A stretch of 64,000 nucleotides of DNA from Apium graveolens (GCF_009905375.1 NC_133655.1:166618588-166682587); one strand, 5' to 3'; positions 1-10,737 are shown, numbered from the stretch's first letter. The notes: generated from the sequence alone by a model not told the origin. Made by a program: numbers and translations.

Positions 1-522
1 CCTTATAATCGTCAATATACAAGTATACCTTAAAACCTTAAGTTGATATACTTAAAGGTAAAATTACAACTCCGAGGTTGTAATTAAAGTATTCTTCGAT
101 CTATAAATATATAATCGAAAGAAGAAGAATACTAAAGAAGTCATAAGCCATGAATGCTTAATATAAAAAGACTTCTCATATTACTCCACCTATCCATTTA
201 ATCTAAAAAGGAGTAATAATAAAAATACTTGGACTACTATTTATTATCTTAAGTCAAGTATTCTTATTTTGTTTAATATTCTTATTTGAATATTATACTA
301 TTTGTGGGCTAGTACAGTAACATACTAGTTCAAACCATCTTTTCTATACTTGGTTTGTTTCGTAGATTGTCTTATTAGTTTTGTAGTGAGGTGATTCTCG
401 TTCTAAGACCCAAGTCCTAGACGTACTAACGGGGAGTTAGTAGTCTTCGCACCATGAAGAAGAGGAAAGACCCAAGACCGGATCACTAAGATCCAAGACC
501 GACAAAAGCTAAGGAAGCCAAG
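1..522 (+). mobile_element. Level-0 LTR, left part (probable copia LTR)
   Basis: There is no convincing reading frame here. The stretch lies directly left of the CCAAG duplication that flanks the chromovirus. Together with 31719-32172, which has a typical copia U5 end, it reads as one LTR split by the level-1 insertion. Its own left end is outside the window. That the two halves belong to one LTR is inferred from the matching 5-bp duplication. Similar wording on both sides (a GGGGAGTTA string near 430 and near 31755) is weak extra support. Confidence 0.5.
518..522. repeat. Target-site duplication CCAAG, left copy
   Basis: CCAAG lies immediately before the LTR terminus TGTGACGCCC. It is repeated exactly at 31719-31723, immediately after GGGCGTCACA. 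Confidence 0.7.
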
Positions 523-617
523 TGTGACGCCCTCAATCTCGGGGTTAGGAAATGAGGACCCACACACCTTTAATCTAATAATTAAATAAGCATAAACCCC
601 AATTAACTACTAACAGC
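523..617 (-). mobile_element. Chromovirus LTR 3' terminus, 95-bp remnant
   Basis: This is nearly identical to the reverse complement of the last ~95 bp of the right LTR (about 31624-31718) and to 1466-1560. It breaks off after CTACTAAC, where the internal sequence starts. It starts exactly at an LTR end, next to the target duplication. Confidence 0.75.
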
Positions 618-840
618 TACTGCTATAACATAGTTCGGGAATACAACAAGATAAATGAAAAAGGGATCCCGGCATCTGACCAAGTATCCCAAAGCCTACC
701 GGCGCTGAAAAACAACAACTACGGGCTCAACCAACAGTCCCGTCTAATCATCCAGAATCTCTCTCAACACAACCAACATCCAGCTAATGATCTTATGCAG
801 CCTCCGGGCCTCAGCATCAGCATCACTAGTGGATGGTCCT

Positions 841-1185
841 TCATCCAATCTCCTCCACCATCTTTACCTGAAGTCGCCACTCATCATCCATAACTGAAGC
901 ACTCTGCCTAGACTCTCGGGCTAGCCTATCCTCCAAAGCTCCCAACTCAGGAATACGGGAGTAAACAAAGTCTCGATCCTGGGCTAACTTGCCACCAACA
1001 CTGACAGGTACAGTCTTAGGCATATCAGACTCTGGCTCAGGGGCAGGGGTCTCTAAATCTGGCCTCAAGGGAGAAATCTGCATAGGGATCTCACTACTCT
1101 CAGAAGGGTCCTCCTCTAGGTCTGAACTAACATACACAGGCTCCTCTGGAGAGGGTGGAATGGGGTCCACTGGGGTACCGGTCAA
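841..1185 (-). pseudogene. Chromovirus gag-region fragment
   Basis: An open stretch of 114 codons lies 266 bp downstream (minus strand) of the primer-binding site, where gag should begin. It is rich in Pro, Glu and Ser at the N-terminus. A more helical, charged end with Arg/Glu-rich stretches follows and ends in a stop. I see no zinc knuckle, protease or reverse transcriptase before the next LTR end at 617, so nearly the whole internal region is deleted. The gag assignment rests on position, not on a recognisable domain. Confidence 0.45.
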
Positions 1186-1450
1186 ACTAATCTCTGAGTC
1201 TCAGTCACTACCACTACTGGGATCCTGAGAGAAAACACAAAACAGCAACCAAGAAACAATGTTAGGGTTAAATAAAGCTTCCAGCTAACTCACGCCCTAA
1301 CTCTAGTTCCCACTTTAACCAATATACACTTTTCTTAGACTATACCTAATAGTCTAACTCAACTCTATATGAGTCGAACTCTCTCGCGATATATATATAC
1401 CCAAAATACCCCTTTTTATTCCTAACTTGTCTCATGGACTAGATCCTGTA

Positions 1451-1462
1451 GCTCTGATACCA
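1451..1462 (-). other. Primer-binding site of the inverted chromovirus arm
   Basis: The minus strand reads TGGTATCAGAGC, the standard plant site complementary to the 3' end of initiator tRNA-Met. It sits three bases from the LTR end at 1466. This fixes 1466-2892 as part of a 5' LTR of a minus-oriented copy. Confidence 0.85.
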
Positions 1463-1465
1463 ACT

Positions 1466-2892
1466 TGTGACGCCCTCAATCTCCGGATTAGGAAATGAGG
1501 ACCCACATACCTTTAATCTAATAATTAAATAAGCATAAACCCCGATTAACTACTAACATGATCAACAGGATAAAGTATGAGACAAGATTACAACTACCAA
1601 TCATAAAATATAACTTACAACCCCAAAATATTAATAAATAAACAATATCGATTCCGGCTGGGAACCGACAGATAACCCACTGTATCTTTACCGATTTCCT
1701 TCTAAGCGCTTGCTCACTCAAAAATACCACTACCTGCTCTGGCAACCGGAAGCCCTCAACACGATAGGGACCACCAGGTACGCTCTTACGAGCAGTGCGT
1801 CTAAGCCTGGCCATCTTCTTGCTTAACTGTCATGGTTAGATTAAAACAAAACATATGAGTATAAAACTCAGCAAGTAACTATATAGCAGTTCTACAATAT
1901 TAAATCCACAATATACTTTACCAAACTCAGGGCATTCTACTTTATTTGTTCTAGGTGGCAGATTTCCAGCTTTTGGGTTAAGGAAAGGTTATGAAGGATA
2001 ATGTGGGGCTTTCAAGGAACAAGGCTCAATGCAGGACGAAAGCCGACATTCATCACAAATCATTAAAGGATCAAAATAGATCTTTCAGAAAGAGGAAAGG
2101 AACAATATTTCATTATATGGAATCAATCATATGATCAACAGATTAAAAAAAATCAGGGTTCTTGAGCTTTAAGCTTCACAATCAACTCTTTTTCAAAACA
2201 ATATAAACCATTTTCATTTTCAAGAATCAATTACTGAACAGAAAGTTCAGTTTCCTTTTAAATCAACAATTAGAACCCTTGATTGGATCACTTTATCTTT
2301 CCATTTCATTATAATACGGGTGATCAGCCCGTACCGACCTCCATCCGGTCTTTAAGGTACCAATCGACATAATTTCAGCCTTAAGTTGGACTAGCCCCGC
2401 TAGCCTCTTACCATGACTGGACTAGTCCCACTAGCCTCTTACGTCCCAATCCAATCCATCAGGAATTCGTTTGGAAAACCTTGAGTTGGAAAATAGATGT
2501 TCTAAATTCATTTTATCATTACCAGGAATATGAAATCATTCGGACTCTTTCGAGTCGAAACTCATTCTTAAGTCAAAATTTCAAGAAAACAAAGCTTAGG
2601 GAGTGATTTAAGGATCAGCAAGGAACAACTCTTAAGGATCTTGAATCAAGGATAACAGGGTACTTAAATTAGAAGGATCAATATCTGTTTCAGGGATCAG
2701 TAGGAAATATGGTGATCAAGAAATAATGTATCATTATAAAGAGGTTAGCAAAGTTAGTTATAGGGTTTATAACAGTTCATGGCTTAACAAATAACTTGAA
2801 CAGAAAAGACAGGTTACCAACGGGTTGAATCAGTAAGCTTATCAATAACAGTTTATCAAGATCCAAAACAGGGTATCTCAAGTCATTAACAG
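1466..2892 (-). repeat. Inverted chromovirus LTR arm (3' 1.43 kb of LTR)
   Basis: This is a near-perfect reverse complement of 30294-31718 (1427 against 1425 bp). The right-hand copy reads through into more LTR, while here the homology stops at 2892. Integrase coding sequence on the plus strand begins at 2893, so this is a sharp recombination junction. The arm contains a 98-codon frame at 1518-1814. Confidence 0.85.
1518..1814 (-). CDS. 98-residue LTR-encoded ORF with histone H3 tail-like N-terminus (left copy)
   Basis: The frame begins MARLRRTARKSVPGG. Met-Ala-Arg and Thr-Ala-Arg-Lys-Ser fall at exactly the same residue numbers as in histone H3, whose tail begins ARTKQTARKS after Met. A Gly-Gly pair follows at nearly the same place. 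A second Arg-Arg-Lys-Ser occurs further on, then a hydrophobic C-terminal half. There is no H3 histone-fold core. A nearly identical frame is open in the other LTR arm (31370-31666), starting Met-Val instead of Met-Ala. Whether it is translated is unknown; the resemblance may be chance or may reflect capture of an H3 first exon. Confidence 0.45.
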   Translation of the reverse strand: MARLRRTARKSVPGGPYRVEGFRLPEQVVVFLSEQALRRKSVKIQWVICRFPAGIDIVYLLIFWGCKLYFMIGSCNLVSYFILLIMLVVNRGLCLFNY

Positions 2893-3751
2893 TTCCATGA
2901 TCATTTGGGAACTAAGTTGAAAATGAGTACGCATATCATCCGCAGACAGACGAACAAAGTGAAAGGATAATTCAGACAATTGAAGATATGTTGCGAACCT
3001 GCGCAATAGATTTCAAAGGAAACTGGGACGATCATTTGCCGTTAATTGAGTTTTCCTTCAACAACAGTTATTACGCGAGTATTGGCATGCCGCCTTATGA
3101 TGCGTTGTATGGAAGAAAATGTAGATCCCCTACATAGTGGGACGAAGTTGGTAAGCGCAAATTAATTGGCCCGGAGCTAGTTCAACAAATGAAGGAAAAG
3201 GTAGAAATGATTCGAAAGAGATTAATTGCAGCTCAAAATCGACAAGCAAAGTACGCAAATCAAGAACGAAAAGATGTACAATTCGAATCTGGAGACAAAG
3301 TCTTATTAAAGATATCTCCTTGGAAAGATTTAATCCGATTCAGAAAGAAAGGGAAGTTGAGTCCTAGGTATATTGGACCGTTTGAAGTACTACGACGAGT
3401 TGGGAAGGTGGCATATGAATTGGCGCTACCTCCGCAAATACAACTTCTGCACAATGTATTTCATGTATCTCTTCTAAAGAAGTATAATGTGGATGCGAGT
3501 CATGTGATTGAATTGAAACCAGTAGAAATCCAACCAGATTTGTCTTATGTGGAACAGCCAGTTCAAATTTTGGACCGAAAGGAGAGGACACTTAGAAAAA
3601 AGTTGTACCTCTAGTTAGAGTATTGTGGCGAAATCCGCTAGTCGAAGAATCGACTTGGGAATTAGAAAGCGAAATGAAAGAAAAGTATCCCTATCTATTT
3701 GCTTATACTAGATTCTGGGGACAGAATCCTTTTAATGAGGGTAGATTGTGA
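2893..3751 (+). pseudogene. Chromovirus integrase C-terminal half plus chromodomain (broken)
   Basis: Conceptual translation gives the end of the integrase catalytic core ([10 protein letters not shown], with the catalytic Glu region), then the zinc-less C-terminal domain with GPFEVLRRVGKVAYELALP and HNVFHVSLLKKY. Last comes a chromodomain (WRNPLVEESTWELE) and a terminal WGQNPFNEGRL. Lesions are a one-base deletion near 2937, an in-frame TAG near 3136 (CCTACATAG), and a frameshift near 3600 that separates the two halves of the chromodomain. The final TGA lies in the first bases of the LTR. In living chromoviruses the chromodomain directs integration to heterochromatin marked by histone H3 methylation. 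Everything upstream (gag, protease, reverse transcriptase, RNase H) is missing in this orientation. Confidence 0.85.
3734..3746 (+). other. Polypurine tract of the chromovirus
   Basis: The purine-rich run AATGAGGGTAGA lies immediately before the LTR start TGTGACGACTG. This is the expected plus-strand priming site and confirms that the following LTR is a 3' LTR. Confidence 0.7.
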
Positions 3752-4677
3752 CGACTGAGAATTTTTCGACGTAATTAAGTCAATAAAGTATGTTTTATGT
3801 GATGTGATTATAATTATATGATTAAGTGTTGATTAATTGTCTTTGATGTATATTAGAATATGGGAGCGTAAGTAAAAACGTTCCAATTTAAAGAGTCAGC
3901 TTAGGAGTTAAGCTGTGGTGTCGGGCCGTTAGGTAGAACGGAACCCGTCCTAATAAGGATTTAATGAATATAAAATGTGAATTATGTGTGATTGAGTGAA
4001 ATTAATGTTTAAATAAAATATTTCGTCCTAAGTGACGTGTCGGTCGATAGTGATAATGAGAAGCGTAATCGAAACGCTAAGCGTCGGGTCGTCAGGCTGA
4101 ACGTGACCCGATACGCGTAGAATAGGGTAAATATTAAAGAAGGACAAATTCTCTTATCAGACCTGAGTTGTTATGTGATCGTATAAGTGTGATTGTTTAT
4201 CTGTGTGCATGACTATGTGCTATGTGACATTTTTATGAATTTAGAGGAATTATTTGTTTTAAATGAAGGTTTATTTAACCTTCGCGTATTTTTATAAAAT
4301 TATCTGAGTAAGATAAAAACATGGGATTTGTTTTGTTATCTTCATAATAGTCCTAGAGACTTTTTAAAAATAATGAATAGATTTATTTGATGGACATTGC
4401 ATTTTAAATTGATTTTTATGTGGAAACATGTTATTATTAAGGCGAGTTTGCGGAAATCATATAAAATCAACCGTACGCTCAAAAGTTTATTATGAGTAAT
4501 GGTTGGGAAGCTAATTTTGAGATCTACGTATTAAAATTATCATTTGTAACAATTTTTGACTTTCCGAGAGAGATATATTTTATATTTGATTTTTATTATA
4601 TTTGAGTAAAAAGAAAGGATCAAATAAGCCTAAAAGGGATTTAGTAGATTACTAAATTGCCCTTGTCCTTGATCATT

Positions 4678-4683
4678 TATAAA
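4678..4683 (+). promoter_or_regulatory. Probable TATA box of the chromovirus LTR
   Basis: TATAAA lies in the context ATCATTTATAAACTC, just before a C-rich and then CT-rich stretch, as in many plant LTR promoters. The insertion at 4820 would separate this promoter from the rest of the LTR. Confidence 0.5.
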
Positions 4684-4690
4684 CTCATTC

Positions 4691-4816
4691 CCCCCCCCTT
4701 TCTTTTCTTTTCCCGTGCACCTCATTTCCCCTTCCCTCTTTCTTTTTTTTCACTCTCTCTCGGCTACTCTCTCTCTCTCTCTCTCGGCTCCCTCCATCTC
4801 TCTTCTCTCTCTCTTG
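4691..4816 (+). repeat. Pyrimidine-rich (CT)n leader tract
   Basis: This is an almost uninterrupted C/T stretch with several CTCTCT runs, downstream of the TATA box. Such tracts are common in plant 5' leaders and here lie directly beside the copia insertion point. Confidence 0.7.
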
Positions 4817-4820
4817 CATG
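4817..4820. repeat. Target-site duplication CATG, left copy (level 2)
   Basis: CATG precedes the LTR start TTGAAAGAGG and recurs at 28589-28592 directly after the last LTR. Only four bases match; a fifth (GCATG against ACATG) is ambiguous because the right LTR end is slightly altered. Confidence 0.5.
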
Positions 4821-5186
4821 TTGAAAGAGGTATGTCCTAAGTCCAATCATGTATAAGGATTTAGGAATAACTTTTATGTAATCTGTTTTGATTTCATTGA
4901 TATTAATAAAAGACTTGTTTTGTTTTTATTGCGGGCTCTATCTATTTAAATGTTTAAATAAGATATACCACAGTTTAGAGTAAAGCTTTTTATGGATTGT
5001 GATGAGATCATAATAATGAGACCTAAAAGATGATAACTCTAAACTTAAATAGTTCCTGGTCGTAGGATTACTAACCGGTAATTAATAATCCGCAAAGATC
5101 GGTACATACTATGCTTGCTTCATTATGAAGGATGTCTGTTCTCATAGACATTTATGTGGTGATACTATAGCTAGTATATAGGTGCT
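4821..5186 (+). mobile_element. Truncated first LTR of the level-2 array
   Basis: This matches the first ~366 bp of the LTRs at 6991 and 26882, up to GGTGCT. There it jumps straight into integrase coding sequence (CTCCCAGTGGAC). Only a two-base overlap is seen at the junction, as in end-joining deletions. The rest of the LTR, gag, protease and the first half of integrase are gone. Confidence 0.85.
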
Positions 5187-6980
5187 CCCAGTGGACTCCT
5201 CCATATACTCCAGAGTTAAATGGGGTATCTGAAAGGAGAAATCGAACTTTGTTAGACATGGTTCGGTCCATGATGAGCTATGCGAATCTTCCAGTATTCC
5301 TATGGGGTTATGCATTGGAAACCTCAGCATATTTACTGAATAAGGTGCCTTCCAAATCTGTTTCTCAAACACCATATAAGATATGGAAAGAAAGGAAACC
5401 GAGTCTTAAACACGTTAAGTTTTGGGGATGTCCAGCTTATGTCAAGAAAGTTGACCCAGATAAGCTGGAATCTCGATCCGTAAAATGTAATTTTGTGGGA
5501 TATCCTAAAGAGACTTTGGAGTATTACTTTTACACCGATCATCGGGTGTTTGTCTCCAGATATGCTACCTTCTTGGAAAAGGAGTTTATCCTTGAAGGAA
5601 ACAATGGGAGCAAAATTGAACTTGATGAAGTTCAAGAAGCATAAACTGCTACGGATCAAGTGGAAACACCTGTTCAGACTGAACAACCTTCTGTAGAACA
5701 GCCCATTCATAGGACAGGGAGAGTGTCTCGCCAACCTGAGAGGTATTATGGCCTTGTCATTAAGAATGACAAGTAGTGTTGACTCAGAGAAATGGCATAG
5801 TGCCATGAAATCCGAAATGGAATCTATACATACCAACCAAGTATGGACTCTGGTTAAGGCGCCTGAAGGTGTTAAGCCTATTGGGTGCAAGTGGGTATAC
5901 AAAAGAAAGATTGGAGCAGATGGCCAGGTGGAGACCTATAAGGCCAGGCTCGTGGCAAAAGGATTCAAACAAAGGCAAGGGATTGACTTTGATGAAACTT
6001 TTTCGCCTGTAGCCCTGTTAAAATCGATTCGGATTTTGCTTGTGATTGCTGCTTACTACGACTATGAGATCTGGCAAATGGACGTGAAAACGGCCTTCTT
6101 CAATGGGGAACTTGAGGAGGAAGTGTATATGACATAGCCAGAGGGTTTTCTTTCCAAGGGAAATGAACACCTAGTGTGTAAGCTGCTGCGAACCATATAT
6201 GGTTTAAGGCAAGCTTCTCTTAAATGGAACATCCGTTTTGATGAGACAATCAAAGAGTTTGGTTTTATCAAAAACATAGATAAACCATGTGTCTACAAGA
6301 AGGTTAGTGGGAGCGCGGTAACATTTCTTGTATTGTATGTGGATGACATACTTCTTATAGGAAATGATATACCGATGCTACAATCAGTCAAAGTATGGCT
6401 ATCAAAGAACTTCACCATGAAGGACTTGGGAGAAGCATCCTACATTCTGGGTATGAAGATCTATAGAGATAGATCTAGAAGAATGATAGGTCTTACCCAA
6501 GGTACATACATCCAGAAAGTGCTTAAAAGGTTTAGCATAGAAAACTCCAAAACAGGTCTCATACCGATGAGCCATGAAGTGTCCCTTTCCGAAAAAAATG
6601 TCTCCTAAGACACCTGAGGAAAGAGAGCGTATGAGTAAGATTCCTTATGCTTCAGTAATAGGATCTATCATGTACGCGATGTTGTGTACAAGGCCTGATG
6701 TTGCTTATTAAATTAGTGTGACGAGCAGATATCAGTCCAATCCAGGTGAAGACCACTGGAAAGCAGTGAAAAACATCCTTAAGTACTTGCGAAGGACACA
6801 GGACATTTTTCTTGTTTTTGGTAGTGAATCTGAGTTGAAAATAGCGGAGATGTCAACGTCGAGAGAGTTGACACACATAACAACGTAGCAGACCCACTCA
6901 CAAAGCCACTTTCTCAGAGTCACTTTGATCGTCATAAAGACAAGATGGGTATTAGATACCAGAGTGATTGGCTTTAGTAC
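5187..6980 (+). pseudogene. Level-2 copia pol relic, first copy (integrase end, reverse transcriptase, RNase H remnant)
   Basis: Translation shows the integrase tail ([19 protein letters not shown] region), then reverse transcriptase with [19 protein letters not shown] and the catalytic [11 protein letters not shown]. Next is a short remnant of the RNase H region ([13 protein letters not shown]) and the pol C-terminus just before the LTR. Lesions include a TAA near 5641, a deletion near 5775 relative to the second copy, a TAG near 6136 and frameshifts after 6600. RNase H lacks most of its length, exactly as in the second copy. Not functional. Confidence 0.9.
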
Positions 6981-6990
6981 AAGTGGGAGA

Positions 6991-8696
6991 TTAAAAGAGA
7001 TATGTCCTAAGTCCAATCATGTATGAGGATTTAGGAATAACTTTTATGTAATCTGTTTTGATTTCATTGATATTAATAAAAGACTTGTTTTGTTTTTATT
7101 GCGGGCTATATTTATTTAAATGTTTAAATAAGATATACCACAGTTTAGAGTAAAGCTTTTTATGGATTGTGATGAGATCATAATAATGAGACCTAAAAGA
7201 TGATAACTCTAAACTTAAATAGTTCCTGGTCGTAAGATTACTAACTGGTAATTAATAATCCGCAAAGATTGGTACATACTATGCTTGCTTCATTATGAAG
7301 GATGTATGTTCTCATAGACATTTGTGTGGTGACACTATAGCTAGTATGTAGGTGCTTATTATAGAATAAGTTCACTGAATATGACTCACACAGCTGAACA
7401 ACTGATGGAGTTCACTCACGTGTCTGCAGTTGTTCACATAGTGATAGTTGTACAAGTATCATTAGACTTGAGGTCATCTTAGTCATCTTGTGTACACTGA
7501 ACTATGCTTTGGTTTAGTTCTTAGTCTCAAGGGACAATTATAAGGGCTCTACTGGGTATAGGAATTTGTACACGAAGATAGTGTATGATCAATAAAGGAT
7601 CTACCCCTTCTAGTGTAGGAAGAGAATGTTCAATGTTGATCCACTTATGTTAGTTCAGGAATCTCTGGCAAGAGTGAATGAAATTAGAAAGGAGTTTCTA
7701 ATTTACATTAAATAGAACTAAGCATAGTGAATGGGAAAGCAAGTGATTAAATAATATAGGATTGACACAAGTTCCATGCCTTGTATTTAATCGTGACATT
7801 GCAGGGTAGAAGGAATTAATTGTACGGTAACTACTCACTGAATAGGTTCTTGGTATTCTAAGCAGTGAATTCGTATTATCCGGATAGTCGCGATATGCTG
7901 AGAAGTATCCCTCACGATGTAGAATAAATATGATTAATTAATTAATCATATTTAATGAATTAGAGAATTTATATAAATAATGATAACATAGTTTTATTAT
8001 TATTTATTTCTACTACCGGCTTAATATTGAAACTACAGGGTCACACCATAAAAGAGAATGATTTAATGGTGAAGGAATTAATTAATAATGGCTGATAATA
8101 TTTTATTTATGAAATAAATAATTAATTGGAAAATTTAATAATTGATTAAATGTGATTTAATTGATTCTAAATTAATTAAGAAAAGGTTCTTAATATTATT
8201 AATTAAGAATTTAATTTTTGGAAATTAAATCAAGTGAGAGAATTATTTCTAAAGAGTTTAGAAAAGGATTAATAATTAAAAGGTGTTTTAATTATTAGTG
8301 AGAATAATAAAGGGTTAATAATAATAATATTTATGGGAAAATTTTCAGCTGAAAATTTTGCCTATAAATATACTATTATAGACCCTATTTTTGCCTCAAC
8401 CAAAAAGATTTACAAAACTCAAATTCTCTCCATCTCCTCCTCCTTCATTACATCGTTTTCTTGGTGAATACCGTTGGAGTGCTTCACACTTGAGGAGCAG
8501 CTGCTAAGGATCTCCGTTCATCATTTCTGGATCGCCATTAAAGACTTCCATTTTTCCATTAACGTAAAGCTTCTTAAGGTAAACATACGGAACTACGAAT
8601 TAAATATTATTTTTCGCATGGATCCTGCGGAGGGTTTCGGTTTTTTAAGATTTAAATTTACATTTTCGCTACATTTATGTGCTAAAAACCCTTCAA
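6991..8696 (+). mobile_element. Level-2 copia LTR, middle copy (1706 bp)
   Basis: It begins TTAAAAGAG after the purine-rich AAGTGGGAGA and ends CCCTTCAA directly before a primer-binding site. Start (TTGAA in the first copy) and end (TTCAA) form a short inverted terminal pair. It is aligned over its full length with 26882-28588 with few differences. It is AT-rich in its second half, with a TATA box near 8363. Confidence 0.9.
8363..8370 (+). promoter_or_regulatory. TATA box in the middle level-2 LTR
   Basis: TATAAATA follows a short palindrome TTTTCAGCTGAAAA and lies about 330 bp before the LTR end. The same arrangement is in the right LTR at 28256. It is the likely start of element transcription, now without an intact product. 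Confidence 0.55.
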
Positions 8697-8708
8697 TGGC
8701 ATCAGAGC
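8697..8708 (+). other. Primer-binding site, second level-2 copy (variant)
   Basis: TGGCATCAGAGC directly abuts the LTR end. It differs by one base (C for T) from the usual initiator-Met site TGGTATCAGAGC seen in the two other families here. It shows that the middle LTR served as a 5' LTR. Confidence 0.8.
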
Positions 8709-10617
8709 TACTTGCAAAAAGTTTTTAATTCGTTTATATGTTTAACTGTTTTCGATATATGAGCATGTACGTGATTCGCCATGATTTGATGTTGATATAA
8801 TATGCTTATATATGTATGGTTTTGAATATATGATATTCATGTGAGTTGTATAACCATAAGATGATTATGTAATCTGTATATATACTGATATATACATGAT
8901 TTATGTTTGTTCTAATTATGAGAATCATATTTGATACGGATTCTGAATTGGCTGCTGCAGATTTGCTGAAATCTGGGTCTGGTGTCCGATTTATGCAAAT
9001 GAATACCCTATTCCATAGGTAAACGAGCGTCTGAACAAAACGGATAGCTAATGCTATCAACGGCTCGTCTGTAAGGCGTTTCACGTCGTTTACTGCCCGT
9101 AAACAGTGATTCTTGTTTTTCTGATTTGATTTTGATTTTTATCATATTTTCTTTTTATGATTAGATCATGGATAATATGATATGTTAAGATCAGATTATG
9201 TGTTTTAACATGCTTTTATGTGTTGTATGAGCATGGTGGATGGTTATGGCCTTTCGACCTTAGTGTAATGGTTTTGGTTTTGGTTTTAAATACGACTTGC
9301 ATGTCGTCAATCTTTGTAATCATAAATCTCGAATGTAACCCGAGTTATTCTTGTAAGTTCATTAGATTAGTTTTACTTTCAATCATGTAATGTAATTGAA
9401 GACTCAAGAAGGCTATCCAATGGAGGTGATACAAAGAAGAAGACGAGGCATACAAGAAGTCTTAACAAAGAGGAAGACTTATGTAATAAGTAGTTGTATT
9501 TATTTCCATCACCATATTAGATTGACCTTGATCTTTATCATGAGCTTGATAAAGATCACATAGGATGGGGCCATAACCAAACACATTTACTTTATTGCAC
9601 TTTACATTTACTTGTTTATTTAATTTTATATATGAGATATATGCCTATGTTTATCATGCGATGATAGATTTAGGTGAACTTAAATCAATATAAGGCGTGC
9701 TCTAGAAAATCTAGAAAATCTAGAATAGGAATCGTTTCTTGCCTTAACAATAAATATTATGAATACGATCATGAGATTCTTGTGTTTATGAAACACGTAA
9801 TTGAATATGAATTTTCAATAGTGAGAGAAAGGATGATTCTGTCAACAACAGATTTTTATCTGTAAGAAAGGGTTATTAAGTGACGCCTCTTGACAATGCT
9901 CCACCCGATCTGGGAATCATCTGATTATCGATTATTGATTTAAAATATTTAATTTAAAAGGAAGAATCTCTTTATAATATGATTATAAATATAACGTAAT
10001 ATAATCCCTCTAAAATTACATAATATCAAGTGGTAATTGGCCAATAACACAACGGGCTTGTGTCGGTCATAGCCTTCCAATATGATAGAAAGTGGTTCTT
10101 ATTTTTAAATCATTATCGTTTCGTGCTACAGCCGAGGGTTTTGATTTTGAAATAAGAAATACTTGTCTATTACATAGAGATGTGTACATTAAATTAGAAT
10201 CTAAAGGTCGGTACGTGCTACAGTCGTGGGCCGTTGGAGACTGATTCAATTGTACGAAATGTTGGGTTAGACTTGACTTAGAATATTGAGTTTGTCGTGC
10301 CACAGCCATGACTCAATTATTCAAGAGGCTAAACTTATATTAGGGAATAACATAAGATGTAATTGACAAGAGTTGTCTGCCTATTGAACATCACATGACG
10401 TTTCGTGCCACAGCCGAGGTTGTGTGATGGAATGTAGGATCCCTATTCCCACTAGCATTATGAATGCTTAATTTTCACTTAGGGGGTTAAAAAAAATAAG
10501 ATAAACTAGTGGGAGACACTTATGAATAAAGACCCGATTCATATAGTTTTGAAATGAAATTGAATATTTGCTAAGTGTTGTTATGTGTTTATCATTTACA
10601 GATTTACTATATTCGTC
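8709..10617 (+). mobile_element. Long non-coding leader of the second level-2 copy
   Basis: About 1.9 kb separates the primer-binding site from the first gag codon. I find no long conserved frame; the longest open stretches (about 60-80 codons) look accidental. The right part (10114-10420) holds four spaced copies of a CGTGCYACAG motif, listed separately. It is AT-rich otherwise. Confidence 0.6.
10114..10420 (+). repeat. Four spaced copies of a CGTGCYACAGYC motif in the copia leader
   Basis: Cores begin at 10122 (CGTGCTACAGCCGAGG), 10214 (CGTGCTACAGTCG), 10296 (CGTGCCACAGCC) and 10404 (CGTGCCACAGCCGAGG). The spacing is 92, 82 and 108 bp. Two are preceded by GTTT. Sequence between the cores is less alike. 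They lie just upstream of gag. Confidence 0.75.
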
Positions 10618-10737
10618 ATGTCTTCTGCACTTTCACTCCGGAGCATACTAGATGCTCATAAGTTGACTGGTCCTAATTTAGCTGTTTGTTTTCACTGTAA
10701 CAAGTTGGGGCACTGGAAGAGGAACTGCAAGGTTTAC
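10618..10737 (+). pseudogene. Level-2 gag relic: N-terminus fused to zinc knuckle, split by the level-3 insertion
   Basis: The ATG at 10618 starts MSSALSLRSILDAHKLTGPN, a typical copia gag opening. After 20 residues the frame goes straight into a CCHC knuckle (CFHCNKLGHWKRNC), so the central gag is deleted in frame. The level-3 element is inserted just after the knuckle, and the frame continues at 24082 when the insertion and one duplication copy are removed. Confidence 0.8.
10733..10737. repeat. Target-site duplication TTTAC, left copy (level 3)
   Basis: TTTAC immediately precedes the LTR start TGTTAGG and recurs at 24077-24081 after the other LTR. The five-base match is exact. Confidence 0.9.

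Larger units (their letters stand above)
3747..4820 (+). mobile_element. Chromovirus 3' LTR, first part (U3 and leader start)
   Basis: The LTR starts TGTGACG, the inverse of the CGTCACA that ends it at 31718. It is interrupted at 4820 by the level-2 copia and resumes at 28593 after a CATG duplication. The joined LTR would be about 4.2 kb, long but in keeping with Tekay/Del elements. A TATA box and a pyrimidine-rich leader lie near its interrupted end. Confidence 0.75.

Noticed and set aside
1451..1462. tRNA-Met-like string, and the same at 23456 and 57432, as possible tRNA genes
   Set aside because: Only the 12-base primer-site complement is present, next to LTR ends; no cloverleaf.
10114..10420. 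CRISPR array
   Set aside because: Repeat cores are short (13-16 bp), spacing is irregular at about 80-110 bp, and the location is a plant retrotransposon leader.
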